Program-made: the position numbers and the translations under genes
NCBI GenBank assembly: GCA_019448385.1
Contig: JAGTXO010000051.1
Span: 1-64,000 of the forward strand
Reading direction: 5' to 3'
DNA length: 64,000 nucleotides
Origin: Diacronema lutheri
Taxonomy: Eukaryota > Haptophyta > Pavlovophyceae > Pavlovales > Pavlovaceae
Shown here: positions 38,556-50,300 of the stretch, piece by piece
Position numbering within the stretch: the stretch's first letter is position 1
How the letters are laid out: every line of letters begins with the position of its first letter
The notes under the pieces: generated by a model
Databases searched by the model: none
What the model was told of the DNA's origin: nothing
What the model saw: only the letters and a program-made list of their open reading frames with translations

Positions 38556-41513
38556 TTACGCATGAATGTCGAGGATCTCCTGCGCGAGGTGCAGGCCAGT
38601 GAGCGCCGCATGCGTCGGCACGAGCCACGGCACGTCGGCGCGCAGGCCAGGGAGGAGGTAGGCACCGCCGAGGGCGATGAGGCTGCCCAGAGCCATCGGA
38701 TGGGGCACCGCGCTGCGTTCCGGCGCGCGCGGGCACGCGACGGGGGCAGGCGAGTGCGCCAGGGGGCCCGGTGAGCGGAGCCGGCGGCTTTTGCGCGCTC
38801 GAGGAGCAGCGGCTGGCGCGCCGTGCCGCTCCCGCAAAAGGGCGCGACAGGCGCATGGGCGCATGGCGCCCTCGCCCGCGAAGGGCCGACGGCAGCGCCA
38901 GGCGGGGCGGGCGGCGCACGCCGCGCCTCATACCCGTACGGGAAGGCGCGGATGCGCTTGGGCTCGCACACGCCCATCTCCGAGCCGAAGTAGGTGCGCG
39001 CCAGGCCGAGGCGGGCGAAGGCGGCCGTCGAGAGCGCGAGACCGCAGGCGACGAGCGTGATCGACGCGCTGTCGGCGGGCGTGACGTGGCGTGCGTACAG
39101 GAGGCCCATTTGAGCGAAGGAGATCGCCTGCACGCCACACAGACGACGGCGCGTGTGTACGCGGGGTGGTTCGCTCCGTCTCCGCGTGAGCGCCGCGCGC
39201 CTGACGCACGGCGCGCCTGACGCGCACGCCTGCGCGCTGGCCGGATGGACGACGCGAAAAGCCGCGGCAGCCATCGTGCGCGCGCCTGGCACGCGCGCCG
39301 GGCCCTCTGTCGCGCTGTCGCGCAGCGCACCTTCGCAACGATCGAATCGCGCTGCAGCTTGCCCGTCGACGCGGACTGGCGGTGGTAGAAGGTGGCGATG
39401 GCCTTGAGGTGATGCGCGAAGGACGTGGCCGCGAGGAAGAAGTGGCCACCTGCAGCAGGCCGATGGCGCGCGCCGACGCGGCGGGCGGTGGCCCGGTCAG
39501 CAGCGCGCACGGCGGGCGTGGCGGCGCGCAGCGCGCAGAGGCGCGCACCGACGAGCGCCTGCACGGCGGCGAGCGCGCCGAGGGCCGCGACGTTGTTGAG
39601 GCCAAGCAGCTGCTCCATGCGGAAGGTGGCCTCCGTGCCGACGAGGACCATCTTCGTCATGAACTTCCAGAAGGCGGTCTGCGCCGAGATGGTGTTGACG
39701 AAGAGGTACCGGAAGCGCTCATTATACTTGACCGTCAGCACGCCGAGGTAACGGCCAACGGGGCCGAGGCACTTGGGGTATACGACGTAATGCATCTGCG
39801 CAGCCATCGTTGAGCGACATGGGCGCGCGGACCGGGCGGTGCACATGGAAGCGCGGGTGAGGAGGTGCTCCGCATCACGATGGCGTGCGCCCTCTCACCG
39901 CTCGCGCGCCAGGACAGGCGGCAAGGTGGGCGCCCCGTCCCACGCCCCGCCCCGCTTCACGCAGCGCCGTGCTCGCAGCGGCGCGGTGCCACGCGGCGCA
40001 GGGCGGAGCGGTGCGGCGGGGCGCGGCTCGCCTTGCACGTGATGCGCCGGTCCTTGTTGGGGCGGGTCGGGTCGTTCTCGATGCGGTGAACCTCACGGTG
40101 GAAGTCAAGCCCGATCACCTCGCCGTCGGAGATGGCGACGCGGAATGGCTGCATCGGGAAGACGGTGGAGATCTGCGTGTTCGTCGTGATGGCGACCAGC
40201 GTGCGGTACACCTGCACTCGACAGGGCGAGCGGGAGCGCACGCACGCGCAAGCCGACCAGACGGCGGTTTCGTCAGGGTGAGCGAGGCACGCGCGCGCAC
40301 GTCTTTCGCCCGCACGTCTTTTCAGCGAGGCGTGCGCGCGTGGGGCGAATGCGCAGATGCGCAGAGCGCAGGCGTCGCGTTCGCATCTGGCACGCCACCT
40401 GCACAGCCCTTCCCTGCCTGGCACCCCGACCTCCAAACTCAACCACCCAACGGTCCACCCCCCCCCCCCCCCCCCCTGCGGAGACACGATGGCTGCGCTC
40501 ACGTAGCAGAAGGGGTACAGCATGTACGGGCCATCGACGTGGTCCATGAAGAAGACCGTGTCCGAGTTGGACGAGTGCACCGTCGACGCCACGTACCTGC
40601 AGTGCGAGCAAGGCCACACACGCACGGACGACGCGCCGTAACCGTCGCGCGCGCGTGCGGGGCGAGCGTTTGAGTGGCTTTGCCGCAGCGCGGCGCGTGC
40701 GAGCTGGCGTGCGTAGCCCGCGGCGGTGCGGGCGCGGGCGCGGGCGCGCGCTCGCGCGCCGCGCGCCGCGTCGTACACTTCGTTCATGCCGGGCAAGCTC
40801 TCAACCGCATACTGGGAGGCAGAGAAACGTCCGTGAAACATCCTCTTCATCTCCTCGCCCTCGGCGATTGTCTCGAAGGCGGCCTTCTGCGCGGGCGGCA
40901 GCTCAAGCGCCCACCAGTGCGTCGTGCACGTCTCCGACGGCTTCTGCGACACCACCCACTCGCGCAGCGCCGTGATCGCGCGCGACGCCTCGGCGCCGAC
41001 GAGCTTCGTGAAGAGCACGTCGTTGCGCGGCGTGAGCCAGAGCAGAAGGCCCGAGGCGAGGCCGACAGCGTGCGCCGAGTCAAGGGCGAGCGGGAGCAGG
41101 TAGTACGTGTGCTGCGCGAGCAGCCCCCAGAAGCCCACCGCCGCCGCGTACGACGACTGGTAGGTCGACTCGCCCGTCAGCCAGTGCGCGACGTCCTGCC
41201 CAAAGTACGACGCGCCGAGCAGCGCGGCGCACGCAGCGTAGCCAAGGGCGAGGTGGGCGCACGCGTGAGCGAGGCCGGCAGTCACGAGCGCGCTCGCGAC
41301 GAACAGCGGGAACGGCACCGCGAGCGCGAGCGACGCGGCGTAGGCCGCGGCGGCGGCGGTCGCGACCTCGGGCGAGGCCGCGCGCGCGAGCACGCCGAGC
41401 GCGCCGAGCAGGCCGGTGGGCGTGAGGCCCAGGTGAAGGACGACGTTGAGCGTCGAGCGGTGGTGCTTGCGGAAGCCCGTGCGGTGCGCCTCAAAGCCCG
41501 TCGTCGTCGCCAT
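38556..41513 (-). CDS. Mpo1-like (DUF962) / phospholipid-methyltransferase-like fusion, seven exons
   Basis: Exons 41513-40765, 40596-40503, 40211-40032, 39795-39549, 39449-39331, 39127-38934 and 38712-38556 join with consistent phase to 579 residues. The N-terminus (FRKHHRSTLNVVLHLGLTP, then GQDVAHWLTGESTYQSSY) resembles Mpo1/YGL010w membrane dioxygenases acting on 2-hydroxy fatty acids. A middle soluble part (MDHVDGPYMLYPFCYVYRTL, GLDFHREVHRIENDP) is His/Asp-rich and conserved-looking but unassigned. The C-terminus (YFGSEMGVCEPKRIRAFPYG, then AVPHPMALGSLIALGG, ending LHLAQEILDIHA) resembles PEMT-type phospholipid N-methyltransferases. Two introns (after 40765 and 40032) use GC donors. Function in lipid head-group or sphingoid-base metabolism is inference. 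Confidence 0.78.
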
Positions 41514-41741
41514 CCGGCTTGCGGCGCTACGAGTAAACTCGGCGCTGGCGCTACCGCACCCTGAACCTTCTGGCTCTGAGTCCCCTCTCGCGCGGCGGCG
41601 CTCCCTTGGCACAAAAAGGTCCGGGGTGGAGGGACGGTCAAAAATCCGCTCTGGCTCATCATTTCCCGGCTGCCATTTCGATCCGGTCGCTCACGTCGTC
41701 GCTGCACGCGCTCAGGGCAGAGCGGGCTTCGCGCCTGCGGC

Positions 41742-44321
41742 ATGGACCCGCACATGGACCCGCTCGAGCGGTTCCTCGCTCGTTTTGACCCGCTCGGCTC
41801 CGCGCCACCCGCGCGCGGCCCGACCGGCGTCGGCGCGGGCGCGCGCGCGGGCGCGAGCGCGTCGCACGCGGCGGCCAACGGCTCGCCCGCAAACGGCCTG
41901 TACGCGAGCGCCGGCCTGCGCGCCGCGGGCGCGGGCTCGAGCACGAGCCTAGGTGGCTGCTCGTACCACCCAAGCGTCTCGTCCGCCGGCTCGTGCGGCT
42001 CGTTCGCGTGCGGTGCCGGTGCGGGTGGCGGCGTGCACGGCGGCGGCATGAGGAGCCCAGGCTCGAGCGGGCAGCTGCTGTCACTGCCCGGCACGCACAG
42101 CGTGCCGCGCACGCACTCGGCCGCCTCGCTCGGCGGCCACTCGGTCAGCGGCGGCTCGTCCGCCGGCGGCTCGATGCGCAACGGCTGTGGCGGCTTTGCG
42201 CCGCCGCACGCCAACGGCGGCGGCCATGCTGGCGGCGCGTACGCGCAGCACGGCGCGTCGACAAACCCGCCGTACTGCGGCGGCGGCGCGACGTCGCCCA
42301 TCGGCCAGTGCGCCAGCTGCTCCGGCTCGGCGCCGTCCGCGCCGTCCTTGCGCGGGGCGAGCACGGAGCCAATCGGGATGATCCTGCGAGACGCGCTGCC
42401 GCCATCGCTCGTCTCCTTTGCGGGCAAGGCGGCGTCGCTGACGAGCGCGGGGCGGAGCGCGGCGGAGCGCGCCGCGAGCAAGGCGCTCGCCGCCGCCAAG
42501 GATGCCGCGAACAAGGCGTCCAAGGAGGAGCAGGTGAAGCGCGCACTCACCGTGAGTACGGCGAGTAACCTAACGGCTGATTATGTCGCGCTCACCGGCA
42601 CGCTGGGCAGCGGCGTGCTGCTCACGGACACGGCGGAGCGGCGGCTGCGGCTGTACACGTCGCTCGCGCTCCTCGAGCCGGGCAGGACGTACGTGACCGA
42701 GTTTGGCAACACGCTCGCCCGCACCGCCGCCGACCGCGCGATCCTTGCCGGCTCCGTCGAGATCACGATCAAGCCGACGGACGAGCTGGATTGGAACGCG
42801 GCCGTCGCGGCGTCGGAGGCGGTGGCGGCGCGCAGCGCGGACGCGGGCGGCGGTGCGGGCGGCGGTGCGGGCGCCGGCGCGGCGCACGCGCACGAGCTGT
42901 CGCACGGGCGGCAGCTGCGGCCTGCGGATGCGGACGCCACGCCGCGCGCGCCGGCGGCCGGCGGCGCGCAGCCGACGGTTGTCGCGCCACCGCCCGTCGA
43001 GCTGCCGCCTGATGCGGACGAGCGCCATGCTCAGCGCGACGCAGGCGTTGACCTCCCCCCGTTCCCGATGCCGCCCTTGGCGTGCGCAGTGACCGCCGCG
43101 TCCACAGCCCCGCTGTGCGAGGCCAGCGCGGAGAACGGGGGCGCCGGCCACGGCAGCGGACCGGGCGACGCGGCCTGGGCGGTCGAAACGGCTGAGGGGC
43201 GCACAATGGCCGAGGTGCACATGCCGGTCGGCCCGAACGGCGGTTGCGGCGGTTGCGGTTGCGGCGAGCGCGCCACGGTGGGAAGTAACAGTTACGATGG
43301 CGACGGCTGTGCGCATGCCGCCGGCGCGCAGCGCGGCGCGCACGAGCGGGCAGCGAATAAGGCCGCGCCGCGCGAGCAACCGTCGCGCGGCGCGCGTGGC
43401 AGCGGGCCTGTACCCGGCGGCGCGCTCGCCGCGGCCGGCGTTGCCGCCGCATGCGCGCGCGCGGCGACGGCCACGGCGCCCGGCGGCGCGCCCGGCGGCG
43501 CGCCCGGCGGCTCGACGGACGCGAGACTGGGCGGAACGCTGCCGGAGGAGCAGTTTGAGAGCGTCGCGCTCGATGGCGGCGTCGTCGGTATGAGCACAGC
43601 GCGCGCCGCTGTGCCGCTTGACGACGGCGTGCGGTCCGTAACGGTGACGCTCCCACAGCGGTCACACCTCACCAACGGTGCGCATGTCGATGGCTTCGAG
43701 GCACCCGGCGGGCGCTCGGCGCGCGCCAAGGCCCTCGCGAGCGCGGCGACCGCCGCGGCGGGCGCGGCCGCCGCGCGCGCGGCCAACGCTGCCAAGGCGG
43801 CGAAGGCGGCGACGGCTGCGGCCGCGGCGCACGGCCCGCGGATGCTGCACCACCTGCCTGCGGCACGCGGCAGCTCGGCGCTGACGTCGGAGCCGAGCTC
43901 AGGCGAGGGCTCGCCGCGGCGAGGCGAGGGCGGCGCGTGCGCGGCGGCTGCTGAACCAATCGACCCCGCGGTGCTGCTCGCGCGCGAGATTGCGGCCGCC
44001 GAGGCGCGCGCACGCGCGGACGACGCGCGCGCGCGCGCGGAGGAGGTACGCGCGCGGGTAGATGAGGCTCGGCTGACGCGCCTTGCCGACCTCGAGGCGC
44101 GCGCGCGCGAGCTCGCGTCGTGGCAGTCGGCAGACAGCTCGGCGCAGGCCGCCGAGCGGCGCGTGCGCGTGCAGACGGCCGCGCGGCTCGGCTTGCTCGA
44201 GGAGCGGCTGCTCACGGCCGAGGCGCTGATGCTGGCGCTGCGCCGTGAGAACGAGGTGCTGCTCGCAAGACTGCGCGTCGCGCAGGCCGCCGGCTTCCTC
44301 GGCCCGCCGCAAGTGGGCTGA
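41742..44321 (+). CDS. Large coiled-coil protein of unknown function
   Basis: Intronless, 859 residues from ATG 41742 to TGA. The N-terminal 200 residues are Gly/Ser/Ala-rich and disordered. Residues about 210-360 form the only compact part (MILRDALPPSLVSFAGKAAS, then TADYVALTGTLGSGVLLTDT and LRLYTSLALLEPGRTYVTEFG). A long low-complexity middle follows. The C-terminal 110 residues are a strong Arg/Glu/Ala coiled coil (RARADDARARAEEVRARVDE, then LLEERLLTAEALMLALRREN). No family recognised; a scaffold role is possible. It diverges from the Mpo1-like gene (228 bases) and ends 61 bases before the start of the WD40-channel gene. Confidence 0.7.
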   Translation: MDPHMDPLERFLARFDPLGSAPPARGPTGVGAGARAGASASHAAANGSPANGLYASAGLRAAGAGSSTSLGGCSYHPSVSSAGSCGSFACGAGAGGGVHGGGMRSPGSSGQLLSLPGTHSVPRTHSAASLGGHSVSGGSSAGGSMRNGCGGFAPPHANGGGHAGGAYAQHGASTNPPYCGGGATSPIGQCASCSGSAPSAPSLRGASTEPIGMILRDALPPSLVSFAGKAASLTSAGRSAAERAASKALAAAKDAANKASKEEQVKRALTVSTASNLTADYVALTGTLGSGVLLTDTAERRLRLYTSLALLEPGRTYVTEFGNTLARTAADRAILAGSVEITIKPTDELDWNAAVAASEAVAARSADAGGGAGGGAGAGAAHAHELSHGRQLRPADADATPRAPAAGGAQPTVVAPPPVELPPDADERHAQRDAGVDLPPFPMPPLACAVTAASTAPLCEASAENGGAGHGSGPGDAAWAVETAEGRTMAEVHMPVGPNGGCGGCGCGERATVGSNSYDGDGCAHAAGAQRGAHERAANKAAPREQPSRGARGSGPVPGGALAAAGVAAACARAATATAPGGAPGGAPGGSTDARLGGTLPEEQFESVALDGGVVGMSTARAAVPLDDGVRSVTVTLPQRSHLTNGAHVDGFEAPGGRSARAKALASAATAAAGAAAARAANAAKAAKAATAAAAAHGPRMLHHLPAARGSSALTSEPSSGEGSPRRGEGGACAAAAEPIDPAVLLAREIAAAEARARADDARARAEEVRARVDEARLTRLADLEARARELASWQSADSSAQAAERRVRVQTAARLGLLEERLLTAEALMLALRRENEVLLARLRVAQAAGFLGPPQVG

Positions 44322-44382
44322 CGGCAAGGAATTCTGGACAGTACCCACATAGGGGTAAAATGTATTGAATGCTCACGGGGAA

Positions 44383-47300
44383 ATGGCCGATGGAGGCCCA
44401 GGAGGGCGTTTCTCGCGCACGCTGACGGGCTCACGCCGGCGCCCGCCGCCGATCCCCACGATCGGCGGGGGCGAGCCAGTGCACACCCTAGAGGATGGTG
44501 CCGACGTCGATTACACGGGCACGGGCGTGCTGCTCGACACGCACGCCTCCGAGGTCTTCTGCGTGACCTACGTCGATGGGCTCCTCGTCTCGTCGGCGCT
44601 CGACGGTTCGATTGTTGTGCGCGATGGCGAGACGCACCGCCAGTTTAGCGAGGTGAAGCGGCCAAACCCGTGCGCGCCACGCGACGCGGTCTTTGCGCTC
44701 GCCGGCGCGAACGGGCGCGTCTACTCCATGTGCTGGGACGGGACGCTCGCGTGCTGGTCCTTGCCCGACCTCAACCTCCTCCATTCGGTGTGCCTCCACC
44801 CGCGCCAGCGTTCGTCCGCGCACTACGGCGGGTTTGCGGTTGCGATTGGCGGGCTTGGCAACGCACTGCTTGCCACCGGCGGCGGCGACGGCGACCGGCG
44901 CATCGTCGTCTGGCAGTGCGGCGCGAGCGCGGACGAGCCTCCGACGCCGATCGCCGAGGTCTCCGAGGCGCACTCGTGCGTCAACCACCTCGCCTTTGCG
45001 CCGCAGGGCGATCTGCTCGCGTCGGTCGGCGCAGAGGGTGAGATCTGCATGTGGCTGCTCCCCGGCCTCAGCTCGCTCTCCGCGCCACACGTAACGCCGG
45101 CGCCATCCTTCCCGCTGCCCGCAGCCGACGCGCTCGCCGCCGCCTCGCCGCCCGCCGAGCCGCGCGCGCGGCCGGCGCTCGCCGGCAGCTGCGCGCCGGC
45201 CGCGACGGGCTCGGGCGCGCTATCTGCGCGCGCCTCGCCGACGCCGGCCAACCACTCGCAGCTGCGCACCGCCGCGTTGCGCACCGCCGCGTCGACGATC
45301 TCGCCGGAGCGCGAGCGATCGGGCCTAGCGGCGCCGCTGTGGGGCTGCTTGCCACTGCGGCCGTACGCGCGCGTTGCCGACGTGTCGAACAAGCACATCT
45401 CGTTCTCGCCGGATGGCGAGACCCTCGCGTCGTGCGGCGCCGACCGCTCCATCAGGCTATGGACCGTGCCCGCCCTCGAGGTGCGTATTTTCCGAGAAAA
45501 GGCGCACAGAGGCGACCTGCGCAGAATCGCGTACACGCCCGACGGCTCGACGCTCGCGACGTGCGCGGCCGACGGCACGATCAGGCTGTGGGGCTCGGCA
45601 TCGCTCGCGCCGATGGGCGTCGTCGACGCCGCGCACGTCGGCACCATATTTGGCCTCGCGTTCAGCCCGCACGATGGCGGCCGGACGCTGACAACGTGCG
45701 GCGCGGACCGGTGCATCAAGCGCTGGGCGACGCAGACGCTGTCGATGCAGGGCGGGCTGCGGCAGGGCGCGCTCAAACAGCCGTGCATCGGCGTCGGCTT
45801 CGGCGCGGACGGCGGCGCGCTCGTCACCGTCGAGGCCGACCTCACCATCACCGTCTGGGCCGTACCCACGTATGCGAAGCTTCTCGAGGTTCGCGGCGAG
45901 GCCGACGGTGAGGCGCGATGTGCGTCGCTCTCGGCGGACGGCAAGCGGCTGGCGGTGCTCACGGGCCGGCGCGGCCAGCTGCAGGTGTGGGCGACCGAGC
46001 TGCCCGAGCTCGAGTCCGACGCGGACTCGGACTCGGATTCGGACCCGCTCACGGGACCAGACGGCGGCGGCGGGCGCGGCGGCGATGGCGACGGCGGCGC
46101 GCACGCGCGCGCGGCGCGCGCGCCGCCCGCCGCGAGCGCGCGCCACATGGGCACGTGCGGGCCGCACAAGGCGCGCTCGCATGCCGTCGCGTTCGCGCCG
46201 CTTGTTCTGCCACCGCTCGTGCGCGAAGGCATGGACAAGGCCGCCGCCATCGTGCGGTCGCGCGCGCTGTCCGCCGCAACGTCGCCGCTGCGCTCGCCTG
46301 TGCGCCGACCGCACGGCTCGCTCAGCATGGCGCTCGTGCCACGTGGCCGCCACAAGGCGGCCGACACGGGCGCGGCATTTGCCACGCCAGGCTGCTGCGC
46401 GGCAGCGCTTGACGGCGTGACGCACGGCTCGCTGCCGACGCCCGTGTGCGCCGCGGGCGGCGGCGCGCGCGCGGACGCGCCGCCCGCGCAGCCCGCAGGC
46501 GACGGCAGCGCCGCGCCGTCCGCCGCCGGCCCGCGGCCGTCGGCGGGCGCCTTTGCGGGCCGTACGCTACCCGCGCTGCCGGCCCACGTCGCCGCGGCCG
46601 CCGCAGCGAGCATAACAGCCGGCGGCGCTCAGCAGCAGGCACCGAGCAAAGTGATTGGCAACTTGCGCGGGCCAAGCCGTTCAAACAGCCGCTCAGTCGT
46701 GTTCAGCGCGCATGGCGGTGGCGCTGGCATCTCGGGCGACGGCGCGGGCGCTGCGTCGGGCGACGCCTCGTTCGCCAGCGCGCGTCGGCCGATGGAGCGC
46801 GGGATGAGCGGCCCACTCGCTCCATCTGCTGACGCACACGGCGGCATGCGCCCGGCCAAGACCGCGCGCGACGCGCCCGCGGGCGGCGCGGGTGGTGAGG
46901 GCGGTGACGCACGCACCGGCGGCGCTCGCTGGGGCGGCCACGATGGCGGGTACGATGGCGGCGGGTACGATGGCGGCGGGTACGATGGCGGCGGGTACGA
47001 TGGCGGCGGGTACGATGGCGGGTACGATGGCGGCGGGTACGATGGCGGCGGGTACGATGGCGGGTGCTCGATCCCGCTGCTGCCGTGCGAGCTGGCGACG
47101 GGCAGCGAGGACGGATCTGTGCGCATCTGGCTGCTGGACGAGAGCGCGGCCGAGTCCGCGAGCATCTCGCCGCTGTCGCCCGCGCTGGCTAACGGCCGCA
47201 CGCGAGGGCGGGCGGGAGTCGCCGCCGGCCACTGCGTCGGAGGCGCGTCGTCGAGCGGCGGTGCGAGCGCACGCGAGCGCGAGCGGCGCGAGACGGTTGA

Positions 47301-50300
47301 TGGCGCGCGCGACGGGCCGTCGCGCGGCTCTGCGCGCTTGCGGCTGCTGTGCGCCAAGGAGGAGGCGCATGGCGGTGACTACGTGTCCGCAGTCGGGTAT
47401 GCGCACACTGGGCAGACACTGGCGACACTGTCCGTCTTTGCGCAACTCAAGCTCTGGGCTGTTGTGCGCCAGTACAGGCGCAGCGGCAGGGGGGAGGCTG
47501 GCAGCGGGCGGGACGGCGCTGCCGCTGCTGCCGACGGCGCAGCTGCACGCGCAGCCGGCGCTCATGAGCACGAGGAGCGCCGTCAAAGCAGCGAGGCGCG
47601 CAGGGCCGCAGCGGCGCGCGCCGTGGTGCTCGGCGCGGCGGGCGGTGGCGGCGCGTACGACGGTGGCGGCGGGAGCGGCGGCGTGGGCGCGTTGTTCGCG
47701 TCGATGGACGAGCGAGAGGCCGAGCGCGATCACGCGCGAGCAGACGACGATTCTGAGCTCCTCTGGCCTCTGAGTGCAAAGCTGGTCCCCCTGTTCACAC
47801 TCGCGACCGCGCACGAGCTGACGTCCGGCGCACAGGCGCGCGCGTCAATCAGCTTTGCGCCGGACGGGCAGTCGGTGGCGACGGCGGTGGGCATGACGCT
47901 GCGCGTGTGGCACCTGGCCGCGGGCGCTGCCGTCGAGCTGCGCAAGGAGCTTCAACTCGCGGCGCTTGGCGCAGTCGCCACGTACGCGCCAGACGGCTAC
48001 GAGCTCGCGATTGGCGATTCTTCCGGCGGCTTGCGGCTGTGCGCGCGCTGCGAAAGGGCGCGCTCGCGCCGTATCTGCGCGCGCGCCCCCTGCCGCGCGC
48101 GCCGTATCTGCGCGCGCGCCCCTTGCTTTTATGAATTCCTTTTTCTCTCTCCCTTTCTTATCTCGTCTTTGGCGCACCGCTCGAGCCCACTTCGCCGCAT
48201 GCGCGCTCTCCTGCGCCGCGCGCAGGCTGTGGACCGGACATTTGCCGGACGCGATTGCGACGCCCTTCGACCGCGCGCTGCGCGCCATCCGCATGGACGA
48301 TTCAGAGGCGCTGAGCAAGGTGCGCGGCACATGTCGCGCTGCGTCCCGGGCGGAACGGGCGGAACGGGCCCCGGGCCGCGGCGGCCGAGGGCGCGGCGGT
48401 CGGGGCCTGGCGGCGGGCGAGCGGGCCTGTGAGCAGGCGTGCGCGCGTGGGCGGCTGCCCGCTGCGCGTGCGAGCGCCATGAATGTCGGGTGGAGGAGGG
48501 GGAAAAGGAGGGAAGGGGTGCACCCTGCCACCGATACACGTAGCGAGCTGAGCACGCGCGGCCGCGGCCACGTGCGCGCGCAGGCTGAGCCCGCCGCGCC
48601 CGCCGCGCCCTCCGCGTCCCGCACGCGCCCCGCACGCGCCCCGCACGCGCTGACTCGACTCCGGTGCCAGGTGCCCGCGGCCTTTTACGGCCTGCGCACG
48701 CTGCATCGCAACGAGACCTTTGGCTGGTCGCTGCTGCACCACGCATGCGCGCGTGCGCGCCCGGACGCGATTGATGTGATCTTGACGCAATCTCCCGCAG
48801 TGCTTTTTGATGCACTCGCACCGCCCTTCTCGCACTGCAGGCGGCTGGCGGGCAAGCACGGGCAGGTCGTGACGGCACCTGTGAAGCTCGTGCGCGGCAG
48901 CGCGCAGCATCAGGCGTGGTCCTCGCCCGACAGCCGCGCCGGCCCAGTCGGTGCGTCCAACGCGGCCGGATCAGCAGCTGGCGGCGGCATCGGCGACGGC
49001 GGCGGCGGCGACGGCGACGGCGGCGACGGCGGCGGCGGCGGTGCGGAGGGCGGCAGCGTGGACGGCGCGGAGTCGATCGTTCCGTCCGTCCTCGACCTGG
49101 CACTGCAGCGGCGCACGTCCGCGCACGCCAAGGCGTGCGTCGCGCGCATTCTCGAAGCGCTCTGCCGTCGGTTACGTGACGACCCCGCCGTTGCATCCAC
49201 GTACCTCCTCTCGCCATCCGGTGAGGCGCTGCTGCAGCAGCTCATTCGCGTCGGCGCGTGGCACGCGGACCTCCTCGCCGCCGCGCTGCCCGCGCTCGGC
49301 CTGCTGCACCAGCCGAGCGGCGCGGTCTCCGTCACGCTCATCGGCAAGTCGCCGCTCTACTGCGCGTGGGCCGACGTGCCGCTCCCCTTTGGCCTCGCCG
49401 AGGACGCGCGCGCGCGCTCGCGCCACCCGCACGCGCACGCGCACGCGGACGTGGATGGACACTCGCACGCGGACGCCGAGCTGGCCGTCGTGACGGTTCG
49501 CGCCGTCGTCGCCGCGTGGGTACGCACATGGCTGCGTGCGCGCGCGCGCGCCGCCGACCACCCGACGGGCGCGGGCGCGCGGACGGCGGTGGCGGTGAGC
49601 GCCGAGGCGGACGTGGACACGGACGTGGTATGCGCCGCGCCGTCGGGCATTGAGCGCGCCGAGCGCGCCGAGCGCTCGCCGTTCAGCTGCGCGCGCTCAA
49701 GCGGCGAAGGCGCGCGTACCCTTCTGTCGCGGCTCGCGACGGACTGGCAGAACGCGCGCAGGTCGAGCGGCGCCGGCTCGAGCATGGCGGCGAGCGAGGC
49801 GCCCGACACGTCGCCTCACCCCGACGCTCGCGCCGAGCGCACGTCGCGCCCATCGCGGCCGAGCATGCCCGCCATTCCCGTGGGCGAGCTCAGTGCCATC
49901 GAGACGCGCGGCTGGGCGCCGCCCACGCCCGGGCCAACGCCGCGCTGCGCGCGCACGGACGCGCACTCGGCGAGTGGCATGGCGCGCGCGTCGCTCGTCG
50001 TGCAGACCGCGGCGGCGGCTTCCACCGAGCCGACGAGCCGTTCGGCTGCGCCCGCCTCGCCCATGCGCAGGCGGCGGCGCGCGGACGGGCTCGCGGCAAT
50101 GGCAAGCGCGTTACGCTCGCGCTCGCGCGAGGCGGCGGTGTTGGCCGTTACGCGGTTCTGGGTATCACGCAGGCACGGCCTCGGTGCTGACCTGCTCCGA
50201 GCGCCAAACGACAACAATCGCACAGAGGCCGCGCTCGCCGCAACCTACACGGCCGCTGTTGTGCCGCTCTGCGGCGACTTCGTCGCGTGCGCGCGCGCGC

